Part shown: positions 28,405-38,712 of the stretch, piece by piece | Position numbering within the stretch: position 1 is the stretch's first letter | Layout of the letters: each line of letters opens with the position of its first letter | From: Shewanella pneumatophori | Lineage (GTDB): Bacteria > Pseudomonadota > Gammaproteobacteria > Enterobacterales > Shewanellaceae | DNA: 64,000 nt | Assembly: GCF_023283895.1 (NCBI RefSeq) | Contig: NZ_JAKILB010000008.1 | Coordinates: forward strand, 186,001 to 250,000 | Direction: 5' to 3' | Translations under genes and position numbers: made by a program | Notes under the pieces: model-generated | The model's database searches: none | What the model saw: only the letters and a program-made list of their open reading frames with translations | Told to the model about the DNA's origin: nothing

Positions 28405-29877
28405 TTAATCTTTATTCTTATCGCGAATATGGCCAACCATACGCTTACGGCGACGCTCTTGGCTCACAGTAAGTTTCTTGCTGTTCATGCCTTCAAACGG
28501 GTTACCACCCTCTTGGAAGCGCAATTGGATTGGGGTACCAATCACTTTCAGTGAACGACGGAAGTAGTTCATCATGTAGCGCTTGTAAGAATCTGGAAGC
28601 TTCTTAACCTGGTTACCGTGTACAACCACGATTGGTGGGTTGTAACCACCGGCGTGAGCGTACTTAAGCTTAACACGGCGACCGTTAACCAATGGCGGCT
28701 GGTGATCGTCTTGAGACATTTGCATGATACGCGTCAGCATAGATGTACTTACACGGCGTGTCGCACTGTCATACGCTTCTTCGATTGACTCAAACAAGTG
28801 ACCCACACCTGTACCGTGAAGTGCAGAGATAAAGTGAATACGTGCGAAATCGATAAAGCCTAAACGACGGTCAAGCTCGCTCTTCACGCGATCTTTAACA
28901 CCTTGGTCAATACCGTCCCACTTGTTCACCGCAATCACTAATGCACGGCCAGCGTTAAGCACAAAGCCTAATAGACCAAGATCTTGCTCAGCAATACCTT
29001 CGCGAGCATCGATAACCAATAACACGACGTTACTGTCTTCAACCGCTTTAAGGGTTTTAATTACTGAGAACTTCTCAACGGTTTCATGTACCTTACTACG
29101 ACGACGCACACCCGCAGTGTCGATCAATACGTATTCACGGCCTTGACGTTCCATTGGAATATAAATACTGTCACGAGTCGTGCCTGGCTCGTCGTAAACA
29201 ACAACGCGCTCTTCACCTAAAATACGGTTAGTTAGCGTTGATTTACCTACGTTTGGCTTACCGATAATTGCCAGCTTAATTGGCAAGTCTTGCAGACGCT
29301 TTTGCTCAGCTTCAGCTTCTTCTTCAGTAAACTCGCGCTCTTCCTCGTCATCATCACCGTCTTCTTCTTTTTTAATCCCCATCGCTTCTGCGTATGGCGC
29401 TAAAGAATACTCGATCATGTTGGTTACACCACGGCCTTGAGCCGCTGCCATTTGGTAAACTTCACCTAGGCCTAGTGACCAAAACTCAGCACAAGCAGAG
29501 TCTGCATCAATACCGTCAACTTTGTTAGCAACAACGAAAGTCGTTTTTTCACGGCTACGTAAATGTTGAGCAATCGCAAGATCGGCAGCAGTTAGACCCG
29601 CACGCGCGTCGGTCATAAATAGCACCACGTCTGCTTCTTCAATCGCAGCTAGAGATTGCTCGGCCATGCGAGTTTCAATCCCTTCTTCAGTGCCGTCAAT
29701 ACCGCCAGTATCAACTACGATGAACTCATAACCTGCAAGATGTGCTCGGCCGTATTTACGATCCCGAGTTAGCCCAGGAAAGTCAGCGACAAGCGCATCT
29801 CTGGTACGGGTAAGTCGGTTAAAAAGGGTCGACTTACCAACGTTTGGTCGCCCAACTAGGGCCACAACAGGAATCAT
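28405..29877 (-). CDS. der: Ribosome-assembly GTPase Der (EngA)
   Basis: 490 residues with two tandem GTPase domains. The P-loops are GRPNVGKST (about 8-16) and GKPNVGKST (about 207-215), the switch II motifs DTGGID and [10 protein letters not shown], and the specificity motifs NKVD and NKWD. An acidic linker ([20 protein letters not shown]) separates the domains, and a KH-like domain ends the protein. It acts in 50S subunit maturation in the cytosol. It is the last gene of the rlmN...bamB-der block. Confidence 0.98.
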   Translation of the reverse strand: MIPVVALVGRPNVGKSTLFNRLTRTRDALVADFPGLTRDRKYGRAHLAGYEFIVVDTGGIDGTEEGIETRMAEQSLAAIEEADVVLFMTDARAGLTAADLAIAQHLRSREKTTFVVANKVDGIDADSACAEFWSLGLGEVYQMAAAQGRGVTNMIEYSLAPYAEAMGIKKEEDGDDDEEEREFTEEEAEAEQKRLQDLPIKLAIIGKPNVGKSTLTNRILGEERVVVYDEPGTTRDSIYIPMERQGREYVLIDTAGVRRRSKVHETVEKFSVIKTLKAVEDSNVVLLVIDAREGIAEQDLGLLGFVLNAGRALVIAVNKWDGIDQGVKDRVKSELDRRLGFIDFARIHFISALHGTGVGHLFESIEEAYDSATRRVSTSMLTRIMQMSQDDHQPPLVNGRRVKLKYAHAGGYNPPIVVVHGNQVKKLPDSYKRYMMNYFRRSLKVIGTPIQLRFQEGGNPFEGMNSKKLTVSQERRRKRMVGHIRDKNKD

Positions 29878-29915
29878 TTAATTGCCTCTATTACTCATTT
29901 TCTAATAACTAAAAA

Positions 29916-29939
29916 GCCCCCGGACACACATCCAGGGGC
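29916..29939 (-). terminator. Terminator between bamB and der
   Basis: A GCCCCCGGA / TCCAGGGGC stem with one mismatch is followed by TTTTTAG on the minus strand. It lies 24 bases after bamB, so der may also have its own promoter in the 85-base gap. Confidence 0.75.
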
Positions 29940-29962
29940 CTTATCATCTCAATCGACTTGGC

Positions 29963-31150
29963 TTACGGAAGTGTTACTCGAATCACTTTTCCACCACGAG
30001 TCTGCACATATAAGTTGTCGTTAACAACTAATGGCTGACTGTATAAACCAGAGCTATCCACTTCTACACGTCCAACGATTTTACCGTCTGACTTATTTAA
30101 AAAGTGAAGGTAGCCTTCAAAATCACCTACAACTACGTAATCTTTAAAAGAAACAGCTGCAGTTAAACTGCGGTTAGCTAGCTCTGCGTTATTCCATAAC
30201 TCTAGACCATTTCGTCTATCAACAGAATAAACACGGCTATGGTCATCAACCACAAACAGGCTTGCACCTGAATAGGCTAATTCATGGAAACTTGAGTAGC
30301 TTCGTGACCAAACGATTCGGCCAGTACGCATTTCCATTGATACCAAGTTACCGTTATAGCTAACAGCATATAGGTTCTCACCTACTAATAGCGGCTTCAT
30401 ATCTACATCTGCCATGCGTGAGAACTCATTGCCTCCCGCTGGAGTATAGATAGCTTGCTCCCAAGCTGCCTGACCATTATTTTTAATCACTACTGCGATT
30501 TTACCATCAGCAGTACCGACAAAGAATCCACCAGCTTCATAAGAAGCAGCACCTGTACCACGCAAGGTTAGGGTTGGTAGTTGGTTTTCGTAAACCCATT
30601 GCAAGCTGCCATCATCAACGTCAAACGCTTCAAGTGTGCCTGCACCAGTGTTCACGACTACTACATCTTCACCAACCGTTGGTGCAGATAATAGCTCACC
30701 GCCAGCAATGACATGCCAAACAGCTTCACCCGTCGCTTCATCAAATGCCGCTAATAGGCCGCTTTCACCGCCCACAAAAATCTTGTTACGTGCAGCTGTT
30801 ACACCACCCGCCAAACGTGCGCCTTTGTTTTTAGCCAGTGCATTATCTCTAAACGCAGAGCTAAAGTCATTTTCCCAAACGCGCTCGCCTGTGACTTCGT
30901 CAAATGCTTCTACTTTACCGTAACGATCTGCGACAAATAGCTTGTCGTAGCGCGCAGCTGGACGTAAACGTGAATAGTAATCACCTACACCGCTACCAAC
31001 ATTTGCGCTCCAAGTCACTTCAGGGAACACACTTGCTTCAATTTCGCTAAGCGGAGTAATAGGTTCTTCTTCTACATCACTTGAAGAACAAGCAGACAAC
31101 ATGCCTATGCTCATTCCACATGCGAGCAATGTTTTGCACCAAGACTTCAT
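29963..31150 (-). CDS. bamB: Outer-membrane protein assembly factor BamB
   Basis: 395-residue lipoprotein whose signal ends in the lipobox LSAC. The rest is a PQQ-type eight-bladed beta-propeller with repeating blades such as LFVADRYGKVEAFDEVTGER and IFVGGESGLLAAFDEATGEA. It binds BamA in the periplasm and helps insert beta-barrel proteins. It starts 11 bases after the yfgM stop and so is translated from the same message. bamE, another BAM part, lies at 51.5 kb. Confidence 0.97.
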   Translation of the reverse strand: MKSWCKTLLACGMSIGMLSACSSSDVEEEPITPLSEIEASVFPEVTWSANVGSGVGDYYSRLRPAARYDKLFVADRYGKVEAFDEVTGERVWENDFSSAFRDNALAKNKGARLAGGVTAARNKIFVGGESGLLAAFDEATGEAVWHVIAGGELLSAPTVGEDVVVVNTGAGTLEAFDVDDGSLQWVYENQLPTLTLRGTGAASYEAGGFFVGTADGKIAVVIKNNGQAAWEQAIYTPAGGNEFSRMADVDMKPLLVGENLYAVSYNGNLVSMEMRTGRIVWSRSYSSFHELAYSGASLFVVDDHSRVYSVDRRNGLELWNNAELANRSLTAAVSFKDYVVVGDFEGYLHFLNKSDGKIVGRVEVDSSGLYSQPLVVNDNLYVQTRGGKVIRVTLP

Positions 31151-31161
31151 GGGCAGATTCC

Positions 31162-31782
31162 TTATGCCTTGTTCAGATTATCAAGCTTCATTTGTAATGT
31201 TGGACTAGTCATAGTGCCACCATTGTCTACTGCTGTTTGATAGGCAATCTTTGCCTTCTCTGTTTCGCCTTGGCGAACTAAGAAGTCACCTTTTAACTCG
31301 TCTCGTTGCGCTGCTGAAGCGGCATCAGTAATTTGCTCAAGCGTAGTAATCGCTATTGCAAATTGACCTTGTTCAGCTTGAACACGTGCAAGACGCATAG
31401 TCGCAATCAAGTTAATGCTGGCATCAGCATTCGTTGCAATCACATTCTTTAATGTTGCTTCTGCTTTAGCAAGATCGCCAGTTTCAACCGCAGACTTAGC
31501 GACTAATAGCTCAAGTAGTGATTGATAACCTTTTTGACCGTGCTCTTTCGCAAAGTTTTCTGCAGCGCTTAACATAGCTGCATCTGCGCTATTTTGGCTG
31601 CTTAACGCTTGGAATGACTCAGACGCTGCTTCAGCTTGAGCCACTTGATGGTCAGAATAATAGTTCCAACCAAATAATCCACCTAAACCGACAACAGCAC
31701 CAATAACTACTGATGTGCCATAATCTTTCCAGAACTGTTTGATAGCATCTACTTGTTGCTCTTCTGTGCTATAGATTTCCAC
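31162..31782 (-). CDS. yfgM: YfgM-family tetratricopeptide membrane protein
   Basis: 206 residues. A short cytosolic start (MEIYSTEEQQVDAIKQFWKD) is followed by one membrane helix (about 23-42, GTSVVIGAVVGLGGLFGWNY) and periplasmic TPR-like helices rich in Ala and Gln. In E. coli YfgM binds the SecYEG-PpiD translocon and links to periplasmic chaperones. It lies between hisS and bamB with gaps of 15 and 11 bases, the conserved order. Confidence 0.93.
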   Translation of the reverse strand: MEIYSTEEQQVDAIKQFWKDYGTSVVIGAVVGLGGLFGWNYYSDHQVAQAEAASESFQALSSQNSADAAMLSAAENFAKEHGQKGYQSLLELLVAKSAVETGDLAKAEATLKNVIATNADASINLIATMRLARVQAEQGQFAIAITTLEQITDAASAAQRDELKGDFLVRQGETEKAKIAYQTAVDNGGTMTSPTLQMKLDNLNKA

Positions 31783-31797
31783 TTCAGTCTTCCCCTT

Positions 31798-33072
31798 TTA
31801 AATCAGTTCTGCAATATAAGCCGCCAATGCATCACGGGCAACCAATTCTTGTGCTTTATCTTCGCGAAGGTGTTTCACAGCAACTTGGTTATTTGCAACT
31901 TCATCTTCACCAATAACAAGTGCTACAGATGCACCACTTTTATCAGCTCGTTTCATTTGCTTCTTAAAGTTACCACCACCGCAGTGGCTCATCACTTTCG
32001 CATTTGGCAAACTTGTTCTTAGCTCTTGAGCAATCTTAAATGCCTCAATGCGGCAACTGTCACCCATTGCAGTCACATATACGTCAACCGCTGGACCAAT
32101 GTCTTTATCTAGCTCAAGGGTTTGCAGAAGTAATACGATGCGCTCTAGACCCATAGCAAAACCAACTGCAGGTGTTGGCTTACCGCCAAGTTGACCCACT
32201 AAACCATCATAACGACCGCCAGCAAGTACCGTACCTTGCGAGCCTAGGCTTGATGTGACCCACTCAAAAACCGTGCGATTATAATAATCTAAACCGCGCA
32301 CTAGGCGAGGATTGATTGTGTATTGGATGCCGACAGCCTCTAAGAGTTCACATAAATGTGAAAAATGTGAACGCGTGTCTTCACCAAAGTAATCCATTAA
32401 TACAGGAGCATCAGCTAAAAGTGCCTGTACATCGGCATTTTTAGAGTCCAGTACACGCAGCGGATTAGAATACATACGGCGTTGGCTGTCTTCATCTAAT
32501 ACGTCTTTATGCTGCTCTAAGAAAGCAATTAGCGCGTCGCGGTAGGCTGCGCGCTCTTCTGTATCACCCAGCGTATTTAGCTCAAGTGTTACATGCTCAG
32601 TAATGCCTAACTTTTCCCATAGCTTGGCAGATAGCATTAATACTTCTGCATCGATATCAGCGCTTGGGATACCGTAAACTTCAACACCAAATTGGTGGAA
32701 TTGACGGTAACGACCTTTTTGTGGGCGTTCGTGGCGGAACATTGGACCCATATACCAAAGGCGTTGCTCTTGGTTATATAGCAAACCATGTTCGTTACCA
32801 GCACGTACTGTAGACGCAGTGCCTTCTGGACGAAGCGTTAAGCTGTCACCGTTTCTATCTTCAAAGGTATACATCTCTTTTTCAACGATATCAGTAACTT
32901 CACCGATAGAGCGCTTAAAGAGATCTGTACTTTCAACGATAGGAGTACGAATTTCGCTGTAACCATATGACCCAACAGTGTCACGTAATACGGTTTCAAG
33001 TTTTTGCCATAAAGGACTTTGGGTAGGCAGAATGTCGTTCATTCCGCGAATCGCTTGGATCTGTTTTGCCAC
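31798..33072 (-). CDS. hisS: Histidyl-tRNA synthetase
   Basis: 424 residues, a class II aminoacyl-tRNA synthetase. Motif 2 is [13 protein letters not shown], the histidine-specific [15 protein letters not shown] lies at about 255-270, and motif 3 is in [16 protein letters not shown]. An anticodon-binding domain with the [17 protein letters not shown] segment ends the protein. It charges tRNA-His with histidine in the cytosol. A promoter (33119-33148) sits in the gap after ispG, behind the ispG terminator. Confidence 0.98.
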   Translation of the reverse strand: MAKQIQAIRGMNDILPTQSPLWQKLETVLRDTVGSYGYSEIRTPIVESTDLFKRSIGEVTDIVEKEMYTFEDRNGDSLTLRPEGTASTVRAGNEHGLLYNQEQRLWYMGPMFRHERPQKGRYRQFHQFGVEVYGIPSADIDAEVLMLSAKLWEKLGITEHVTLELNTLGDTEERAAYRDALIAFLEQHKDVLDEDSQRRMYSNPLRVLDSKNADVQALLADAPVLMDYFGEDTRSHFSHLCELLEAVGIQYTINPRLVRGLDYYNRTVFEWVTSSLGSQGTVLAGGRYDGLVGQLGGKPTPAVGFAMGLERIVLLLQTLELDKDIGPAVDVYVTAMGDSCRIEAFKIAQELRTSLPNAKVMSHCGGGNFKKQMKRADKSGASVALVIGEDEVANNQVAVKHLREDKAQELVARDALAAYIAELI

Positions 33073-33118
33073 TATTCGACTCGTAAATTTGCTATATAAA
33101 AATTAAAAAACGCCTCGC

Positions 33119-33148
33119 ATTATAGGCGTTTCAGGACTAAACGTACAA
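33119..33148 (-). promoter_or_regulatory. hisS promoter
   Basis: On the minus strand TTGTAC (33143-33148) and TATAAT (33119-33124) are spaced by 18 bases. The -10 lies in the loop of an AAACGCC/GGCGTTT inverted repeat (33109-33132), which would place a stem over the RNA start. Confidence 0.65.
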
Positions 33149-33170
33149 CAGCTGGATTCAGCCATAAAAA

Positions 33171-33199
33171 ATCACAAGCCGGTTAAACAGACTTGTGAT
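33171..33199 (-). terminator. Terminator after ispG
   Basis: An 8-bp stem ATCACAAG / CTTGTGAT is followed by TTTTTTA on the minus strand. It begins 11 bases after the ispG stop codon. Confidence 0.8.
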
Positions 33200-33209
33200 G
33201 ACATTGTAC

Positions 33210-34325
33210 TTACTTATTTAAATCTTGTGCTGGAATTCGACCGGCAACTATTGCTGCTTTAGCGCGGATCTTAGCTTCAAGAGAGTCAACAATATTATTG
33301 TTGTCAAAGCGCTCTTTTTGACGCACACCATCATCGTAATAACCACTCATGCGGTTACCACCGGTTAAACCGATATCCGATACTAATGCTTCACCAGGCC
33401 CGTTGACTACACAGCCAATAATCGATACATCCATTGGTGTTACAATGTCTTCTAAGCGCTGCTCAAGCTCGTTAACCGTTGAAATCACATCAAACTCTTG
33501 GCGCGAACATGACGGACAGGCAATAAAGTTAATGCCGCGAGAACGAATACGTAACGACTTTAAGATATCAAAGCCAACTTTGATTTCTTCTACTGGATCG
33601 GCAGCTAATGAAATACGCAAAGTATCACCAATACCGTCAGCAAGTAACATACCTAAACCCACTGCAGACTTAACTGAACCTGCACGAGCGCCACCCGCTT
33701 CGGTAATACCAAGGTGCAATGGCTGCACAATTTGCTTAGCCAGTAAACGGTATGACTCAACCGCTAAAAATACATCAGAAGCTTTAACGCTGACTTTAAA
33801 TTGGTCAAAGTTCAAACGATCTAAAATATCCACATGGCGCATTGCAGATTCAAGTAAAGCTTCTGGTGTCGGCTCTTTGTATTTGTCCATTAGATCTTTT
33901 TCTAACGAACCGCCGTTAACACCGATACGGATAGGAATATTCTTATCGCGGGCGCATTCAACTACATTGCGAATACGCTCTTCATTACCAATGTTACCTG
34001 GGTTGATACGTAAACAATCAACGCCGTATTCAGCCACTTTAAGTGCAATACGGTAGTCAAAGTGGATATCTGCAACTAGTGGCACTTTGGTTTGCTGCTT
34101 AATCAGCTTAAATGCTTCTGCCGCATCCATTGTCGGCACAGAAACACGCACTATGTCGGCACCAACATTTTCTAACGCGCGAATTTGAGCAACTGTTGCT
34201 TCAACATCTGTAGTGCGCGTATTGGTCATCGATTGCACCGCAATTGGTGCACCATCACCAATAGGTACGTTGCCAACATAAATTCGGCTTGATTTGCGTC
34301 TAATAATAGGAGATTCGTTATACAT
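33210..34325 (-). CDS. ispG: 4-hydroxy-3-methylbut-2-enyl-diphosphate synthase (IspG/GcpE)
   Basis: 371 residues, the usual bacterial length. It has an N-terminal TIM-barrel ([26 protein letters not shown]) and a C-terminal 4Fe-4S domain with the cysteine ligands in ACPSCSRQ and [10 protein letters not shown]. It reduces MEcPP to HMBPP in the non-mevalonate isoprenoid pathway. It follows rodZ by 14 bases, so the two are co-transcribed. Confidence 0.98.
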   Translation of the reverse strand: MYNESPIIRRKSSRIYVGNVPIGDGAPIAVQSMTNTRTTDVEATVAQIRALENVGADIVRVSVPTMDAAEAFKLIKQQTKVPLVADIHFDYRIALKVAEYGVDCLRINPGNIGNEERIRNVVECARDKNIPIRIGVNGGSLEKDLMDKYKEPTPEALLESAMRHVDILDRLNFDQFKVSVKASDVFLAVESYRLLAKQIVQPLHLGITEAGGARAGSVKSAVGLGMLLADGIGDTLRISLAADPVEEIKVGFDILKSLRIRSRGINFIACPSCSRQEFDVISTVNELEQRLEDIVTPMDVSIIGCVVNGPGEALVSDIGLTGGNRMSGYYDDGVRQKERFDNNNIVDSLEAKIRAKAAIVAGRIPAQDLNK

Positions 34326-34339
34326 GGTGTTGTGCTCTG

Positions 34340-35356
34340 TTATTGCTCTGCGAGTGGCAAGGTTAACCTTGCAACTTTACCGCGAGGGTACTTCTGCGCA
34401 TCTAAACTAATGTCTGCGCCATTAAGTTGGATGTTAACGACTTGCGGCGCACCTAGCGTTACCGCAAATGGCTCTGCCCCAACAAGATTAATTTGGCTAC
34501 CTGAACGCTTAAGATCGCTAACTAAGATTTTACCGTTAGCGTCTGCGACTTTAATCCAGCAATCACCCGTTAACGTCAATGTAAGATTTGAATCAGTTAC
34601 GGCATCAGCCTGTGTAGCGACAGGATTTAGCACTTGTGATGCGTTTTCGCTTGAAGTTGTTTGCTGGCTTGAATCCTGATTTTGCGCATCGTCAGTTGTG
34701 TCTGGCGTTAGATCTTGACTAACAGCAAGTGCAGCATCACCTTCGGTTAACTCACTGGCATAATTTAATTCAGCATCAGCAGTGACATTATCTTCAGTCT
34801 CCGTTGCCTGTTGCTCAGCATTATTACTTTCTAAAAGCGCAGCAACTGGACTAGGCATGCCACTTTCTACAGATGCTGCAACTTCTTCCACTGTCGGCTT
34901 AGAGTAATCAACTGCGGTTTCCATTGATGACTTTTGAAACCACCACAGCACCATAAGTGCCAACAGTACGAAGACGATGATGTAAGTTAGCGCCATTAAG
35001 CGGCCATCACGAGCTTGACGAGTTGTCTTACGTGAAAAACTCTGCATTGATGGCTTTTCATCATCTTCAAGTTGCTTATCTAAGCACTCTTTAACTGCAA
35101 ACGGATCTGCCTGTACGGCTCTAGCGTAGTTTTTAACGTAACCACGCACATACGTGGCCGCACCGACCTCTGCTAAATTATCTGCCTCGATTTGTTCAAT
35201 GATTGCTGGGCGTAAATGTAATTGCGACGCCAGAGCCTCAACCGATAAGCCTTTGCTTTCGCGGGCTGTTTTTAGCAAAACGCCCAGTGTGAGCGTAGGC
35301 TCATCCACTAGGCTTTCATTGTCTACATTGGGCGCTTGATTCTGTTCATTTTTCAT
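34340..35356 (-). CDS. rodZ: Cytoskeleton protein RodZ
   Basis: 338 residues. An N-terminal cytosolic helix-turn-helix (about 25-95, [20 protein letters not shown]), a single membrane helix (about 118-140, ending [10 protein letters not shown]), a long Gln/Ala/Thr-rich periplasmic linker and a C-terminal DUF4115 domain (about 245-335) are visible. It joins MreB to the membrane and shapes the cell. Its ATG shares one base with the pilW stop (TAATG), so translation is coupled. Confidence 0.95.
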   Translation of the reverse strand: MKNEQNQAPNVDNESLVDEPTLTLGVLLKTARESKGLSVEALASQLHLRPAIIEQIEADNLAEVGAATYVRGYVKNYARAVQADPFAVKECLDKQLEDDEKPSMQSFSRKTTRQARDGRLMALTYIIVFVLLALMVLWWFQKSSMETAVDYSKPTVEEVAASVESGMPSPVAALLESNNAEQQATETEDNVTADAELNYASELTEGDAALAVSQDLTPDTTDDAQNQDSSQQTTSSENASQVLNPVATQADAVTDSNLTLTLTGDCWIKVADANGKILVSDLKRSGSQINLVGAEPFAVTLGAPQVVNIQLNGADISLDAQKYPRGKVARLTLPLAEQ

Positions 35357-36156
35357 TAATGCATACTAGCCCGATATTCTTTGGCTTGAATGGACTGTGG
35401 AAACTTTGCCAGTAGTAAGATACCGAATCGTCTTACTGCGTCTTCGTCACTCAAACCTTGTTCTATTTTAATCCCTAATGCCAGACTGGTGGCTGACTCC
35501 AACGCAACTCTATGATAACGAGATAGCTGCTCTTTTGCCTCAGCGTATCTTCCCTCTTCATAATCGATTTCAGTCAACTCTAAGAGTGAGGTGCGTCGTC
35601 TAGGATCGTATTTAAGCGCCATTGCAAAGTAATGCTGCGCTTGACTAATTTGACCTGCTTTGCGGCTACAAATTCCCAAATTTTCGTAAGTTGAAGCCGA
35701 ACGGGTATACAGAGGTTGATCAACCGCTGCTAAAAACATCTTTTCAGACTCAGCATATTTGCCTTGCTGACATAGAAAAGCACCAAAATTATTATATGAA
35801 TCCCCAGTCACATCACTGGTATCAATTGCTTTTCTATAAGCTTGCTCTGTTTTTTCTAGCTCACCTACCGATTGATAGTAGTAAGCAAAGGCAATATGAA
35901 CTTCTTCCAAATTGGGTGCAAAAGCTAATGCTCTATCGAGGTTAGCTTTTGCCTGCTCACTATTGCCTTTTTGTAGATAGGTTAACCCGAGTTGCACTCG
36001 CTGACGCGCTGCAGCCTCTTTGTTAATTTTACGCTCAGAAACAGGTGTATCAGTACCCGTGTAGGTATCTTGGGTTACGCACCCAGTTGTCACCATTGAT
36101 GACAAGATCAATACCAGCGGTAATACCACCTTTCTCTGATTCATTGTTAAGCCCAT
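35356..36156 (-). CDS. pilW: Type IV pilus biogenesis/stability lipoprotein PilW (PilF)
   Basis: 266 residues with a lipoprotein signal ending in the lipobox VTTGC and at least five TPR repeats (QRVQLGLTYLQKGNSEQAKA, SYNNFGAFLCQQGKYAESEK). The family helps the PilQ secretin reach and multimerise in the outer membrane. ATG 36156 is kept; a second ATG at 36144 is equally possible because neither has a good ribosome site. It lies 20 bases after rlmN. Confidence 0.92.
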   Translation of the reverse strand: MGLTMNQRKVVLPLVLILSSMVTTGCVTQDTYTGTDTPVSERKINKEAAARQRVQLGLTYLQKGNSEQAKANLDRALAFAPNLEEVHIAFAYYYQSVGELEKTEQAYRKAIDTSDVTGDSYNNFGAFLCQQGKYAESEKMFLAAVDQPLYTRSASTYENLGICSRKAGQISQAQHYFAMALKYDPRRRTSLLELTEIDYEEGRYAEAKEQLSRYHRVALESATSLALGIKIEQGLSDEDAVRRFGILLLAKFPQSIQAKEYRASMH

Positions 36157-36176
36157 CTATCAGTAGATACAAAGAG

Positions 36177-37298
36177 TTAGTTCATTGTGACCGAAATTTG
36201 ACTCTGTTGCATTTGTTTTTTCGCTAAACGTTTTGTTCTATCACGAATGTCACCCGCTAATTGGCCACAAGCAGCGTCAATATCGTCGCCGCGCGTCTTA
36301 CGCACGATAACGGTAAGACCGTATTCCATCAATACTTTCGAGAATCTGTCGATACGCGAATTTGATGAACGACCATACGGTGAACCAGGGTATGGGTTAA
36401 ACGGAATTAAGTTAACCTTACAAGGTGTATCTTTCATCAGTTTAGCCAGTTCATGGGCTTGGTCTGTGCTGTCATTAATGTGGTCTAACATTACATATTC
36501 TAGTGTAACGCGACCACGGTTAGCGTTTGATTTAGCAATATAACGGCGAATACCCGCTAAGAACTCTTCAAGCGGATACTTTTTGTTGATAGGAACTAGC
36601 ACATCACGAAGCTCATCGTTTGGCGCATGAATACTTACTGCTAACGCCACATCTAATGCATCGCCCAGTTTGTCTAGCGCAGGTACAACACCCGAAGTTG
36701 ATACGGTTACGCGGCGCTTAGATAAGCTAAAGCCAAAGTCGTCTAGCATGATATCCATTGCTGGGATCACGTTCTTAAGGTTAAGCAGCGGCTCACCCAT
36801 GCCCATCATTACCACGTTAGTGATTGGACGTTCACCAGTGTCTTTAACAAAACCAATAAAGTCAGCAACACGCCAAATTTGGCCAACAATTTCTGCAACC
36901 GTGAGGTTACGGTTAAAGCCTTGCTGTGCAGTAGAGCAGAAAGTACATTCAAGTGCACAACCGACTTGAGACGATACACAAAGTGTTGCACGGTCGTCTT
37001 CGGGAATATAAACGGTTTCGACTTCTTGGCCATCACCTACATTAATAGCAAACTTAATCGTGCCATCTGCAGATTTTTGATAACTCGAAATAGCTGGCGC
37101 AACGATTTCGCATTTAGCTGCTAATTTAGCGCGCAATGCTTTGTTAATGTTAGTCATTTCTTCAAAGTCACTAACGCCAAAATGATAAATCCACTTCATT
37201 AATTGATCAGCACGGAATGGCTTTTCACCCATCTCGGTAAATAGCGCTCTTAATGCTTTACGATCAAGATCTAATAAATTGATCTTCTTTTCACTCAT
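36177..37298 (-). CDS. rlmN: Dual-specificity 23S rRNA/tRNA adenine-C2 methyltransferase RlmN
   Basis: 373 residues, a radical-SAM enzyme that methylates A2503 of 23S rRNA and A37 of some tRNAs. The radical-SAM cluster motif is CALECTFC, and [10 protein letters not shown] follows. The paired Cys used in methyl transfer is in [19 protein letters not shown] 37298 ([13 protein letters not shown]) is chosen over an in-frame TTG at 37313, since GAGG stands 9 bases before it. First gene of the rlmN-pilW-rodZ-ispG unit. Confidence 0.97.
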   Translation of the reverse strand: MSEKKINLLDLDRKALRALFTEMGEKPFRADQLMKWIYHFGVSDFEEMTNINKALRAKLAAKCEIVAPAISSYQKSADGTIKFAINVGDGQEVETVYIPEDDRATLCVSSQVGCALECTFCSTAQQGFNRNLTVAEIVGQIWRVADFIGFVKDTGERPITNVVMMGMGEPLLNLKNVIPAMDIMLDDFGFSLSKRRVTVSTSGVVPALDKLGDALDVALAVSIHAPNDELRDVLVPINKKYPLEEFLAGIRRYIAKSNANRGRVTLEYVMLDHINDSTDQAHELAKLMKDTPCKVNLIPFNPYPGSPYGRSSNSRIDRFSKVLMEYGLTVIVRKTRGDDIDAACGQLAGDIRDRTKRLAKKQMQQSQISVTMN

Positions 37299-37403
37299 TT
37301 TGTCTAACCTCAAAAAAACCTAAAACCAGCTTGTGGGCGGCGAATTATACAGATCTTAACAAATATTAGCCAGCAAGCTATCACCAAAGATCTAAACCTG
37401 TGC

Positions 37404-37458
37404 TAGAATCCGCGCAGACTAATTTTGGTCTGCCATGTGGAGGTGTAATTTCACCTTT
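37404..37458 (+). promoter_or_regulatory. Promoter and double-hairpin leader of the CorC-like gene
   Basis: A -10 TAGAAT (37404-37409) is followed by two hairpins: GCAGAC/GTCTGC (37414-37419 with 37428-37433) at the expected 5' end of the RNA and AGGTG/CACCT (37441-37445 with 37452-37456). The second takes in most of the ribosome site GGAGG (37439-37443) that would serve ATG 37459. Confidence 0.45.
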
Positions 37459-38529
37459 ATGATAACTCTTATCATTATAATATTTGTCGCGATTTCCGTC
37501 TCTTTTCTTTGTAGTGTATTTGAAGCTGTATTGCTGTCAGTTACACCAAGTTACATTGCGTCATTGTCGGCGACTAACCCAGCTGCTGCTGACAGACTAC
37601 GTAAACAAAAAGAGAACGTTGAATCTCCTCTCGTTTCGATCCTTACACTTAACACTATCGCCCACACTGTTGGTGCTGCGGTTGCTGGTGCGCAAGCTGC
37701 TAAGGTATTTGGCGATGAGATGCTAGGCGTATTTTCAGGTGTTCTTACCTTCTTAATTCTCTTCTTCTCAGAGATCGTTCCTAAAACTTTAGGTGCAAAC
37801 TACTGGCGCTCTTTAGCACCGGTTGTTTCTATCGCATTAGTTTGGATGGAACGCAGTACCTTGCCACTTATTTGGATGTCCAAGCAAGTGACCCAGCTAA
37901 TGGGTAAAGGCGACGAAGGTCAATATATCCGTCAAGAAATGAGCGCCATGGCTGAAATTGGTCGTGCATCAGGTGAACTTGATGAGCAAGAGTCGAAAAT
38001 TTTGACTCAAATGCTATCGGTTAAAGAGATGCCAGTTACCGCGATCATGACACCAAGAACGGTTATGTTCAGGCTGCCAACTGATTTAACTCAGGTTGAT
38101 TTTACGCGCCAATTTATGGCTAAGCCATTTACTCGAATTCCTGTCTATGACGAAGATCCAGATAACATTATTGGCTACGTTAATAGAAATGATATTTTGC
38201 TTGCTGAACGTAGCACTCCAAAAGAGTCTATCGCAGTGCTTAAAAAGAACTTATTAGTGATCCCTGAGACTGCTAAAATTTTGCCTCTTTTTGAGCTGAT
38301 GATTAAGCGAAATACTAAGATTGCGATGATTGTAGATGAATACGGTTCTAACGAAGGTATTGTTACCTTGGAAGATATCGTTGAATCTTTACTCGGCCTT
38401 GAAATTGTCGACTCAAATGACCCAGTAACTGATATGCAGCAATTTGCACGTAAGTTATGGAGTCGTCGTATGAAAGATAAAGGTATTGTTTTATCTGATG
38501 ATGGCGATTTTGAGCAAGAAAAAAATTAA
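37459..38529 (+). CDS. CNNM/CorC-type membrane protein with CBS domains
   Basis: 356 residues. An N-terminal DUF21/CNNM membrane domain of about four helices (MITLIIIIFVAISVSFLCSV; VLTFLILFFSEIVPKTLGAN) is followed by a CBS pair (about 195-320; MTPRTVMFRLPTDL, IAMIVDEYGSNEGIVTLEDI). The family is linked to magnesium/cobalt handling; the usual C-terminal transporter-associated domain is short or missing. ATG 37459 is preferred from homologue starts; ATG 37435 would add eight residues. Divergent from rlmN. Confidence 0.85.
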   Translation: MITLIIIIFVAISVSFLCSVFEAVLLSVTPSYIASLSATNPAAADRLRKQKENVESPLVSILTLNTIAHTVGAAVAGAQAAKVFGDEMLGVFSGVLTFLILFFSEIVPKTLGANYWRSLAPVVSIALVWMERSTLPLIWMSKQVTQLMGKGDEGQYIRQEMSAMAEIGRASGELDEQESKILTQMLSVKEMPVTAIMTPRTVMFRLPTDLTQVDFTRQFMAKPFTRIPVYDEDPDNIIGYVNRNDILLAERSTPKESIAVLKKNLLVIPETAKILPLFELMIKRNTKIAMIVDEYGSNEGIVTLEDIVESLLGLEIVDSNDPVTDMQQFARKLWSRRMKDKGIVLSDDGDFEQEKN

Positions 38530-38573
38530 TTTAGCTAAGTAGCCACATTAACTATCTAGTTAAATTAACACTT

Positions 38574-38600
38574 AAAAAAGGGAGCATGGCTCCCTTTTTT
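38574..38600 (+). terminator. Terminator after the CorC-like gene
   Basis: A palindrome AAAAAAGGGAGC / GCTCCCTTTTTT lies 45 bases after the stop codon. Confidence 0.9.
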
Positions 38601-38712
38601 GTGCCTTTAACATACCAGCATAGTTACGATTACACTATAAAACAGCAACAAATCTGCTTGTGATTGGTCACCTTCTGCATGCTATAATCCCTCTTTGGTC
38701 CAGAGGAATAAG

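Noticed and set aside
33349..34056. 235-residue open frame antisense to ispG
   Set aside because: Shadow of ispG with no recognisable domain; ispG is certain.
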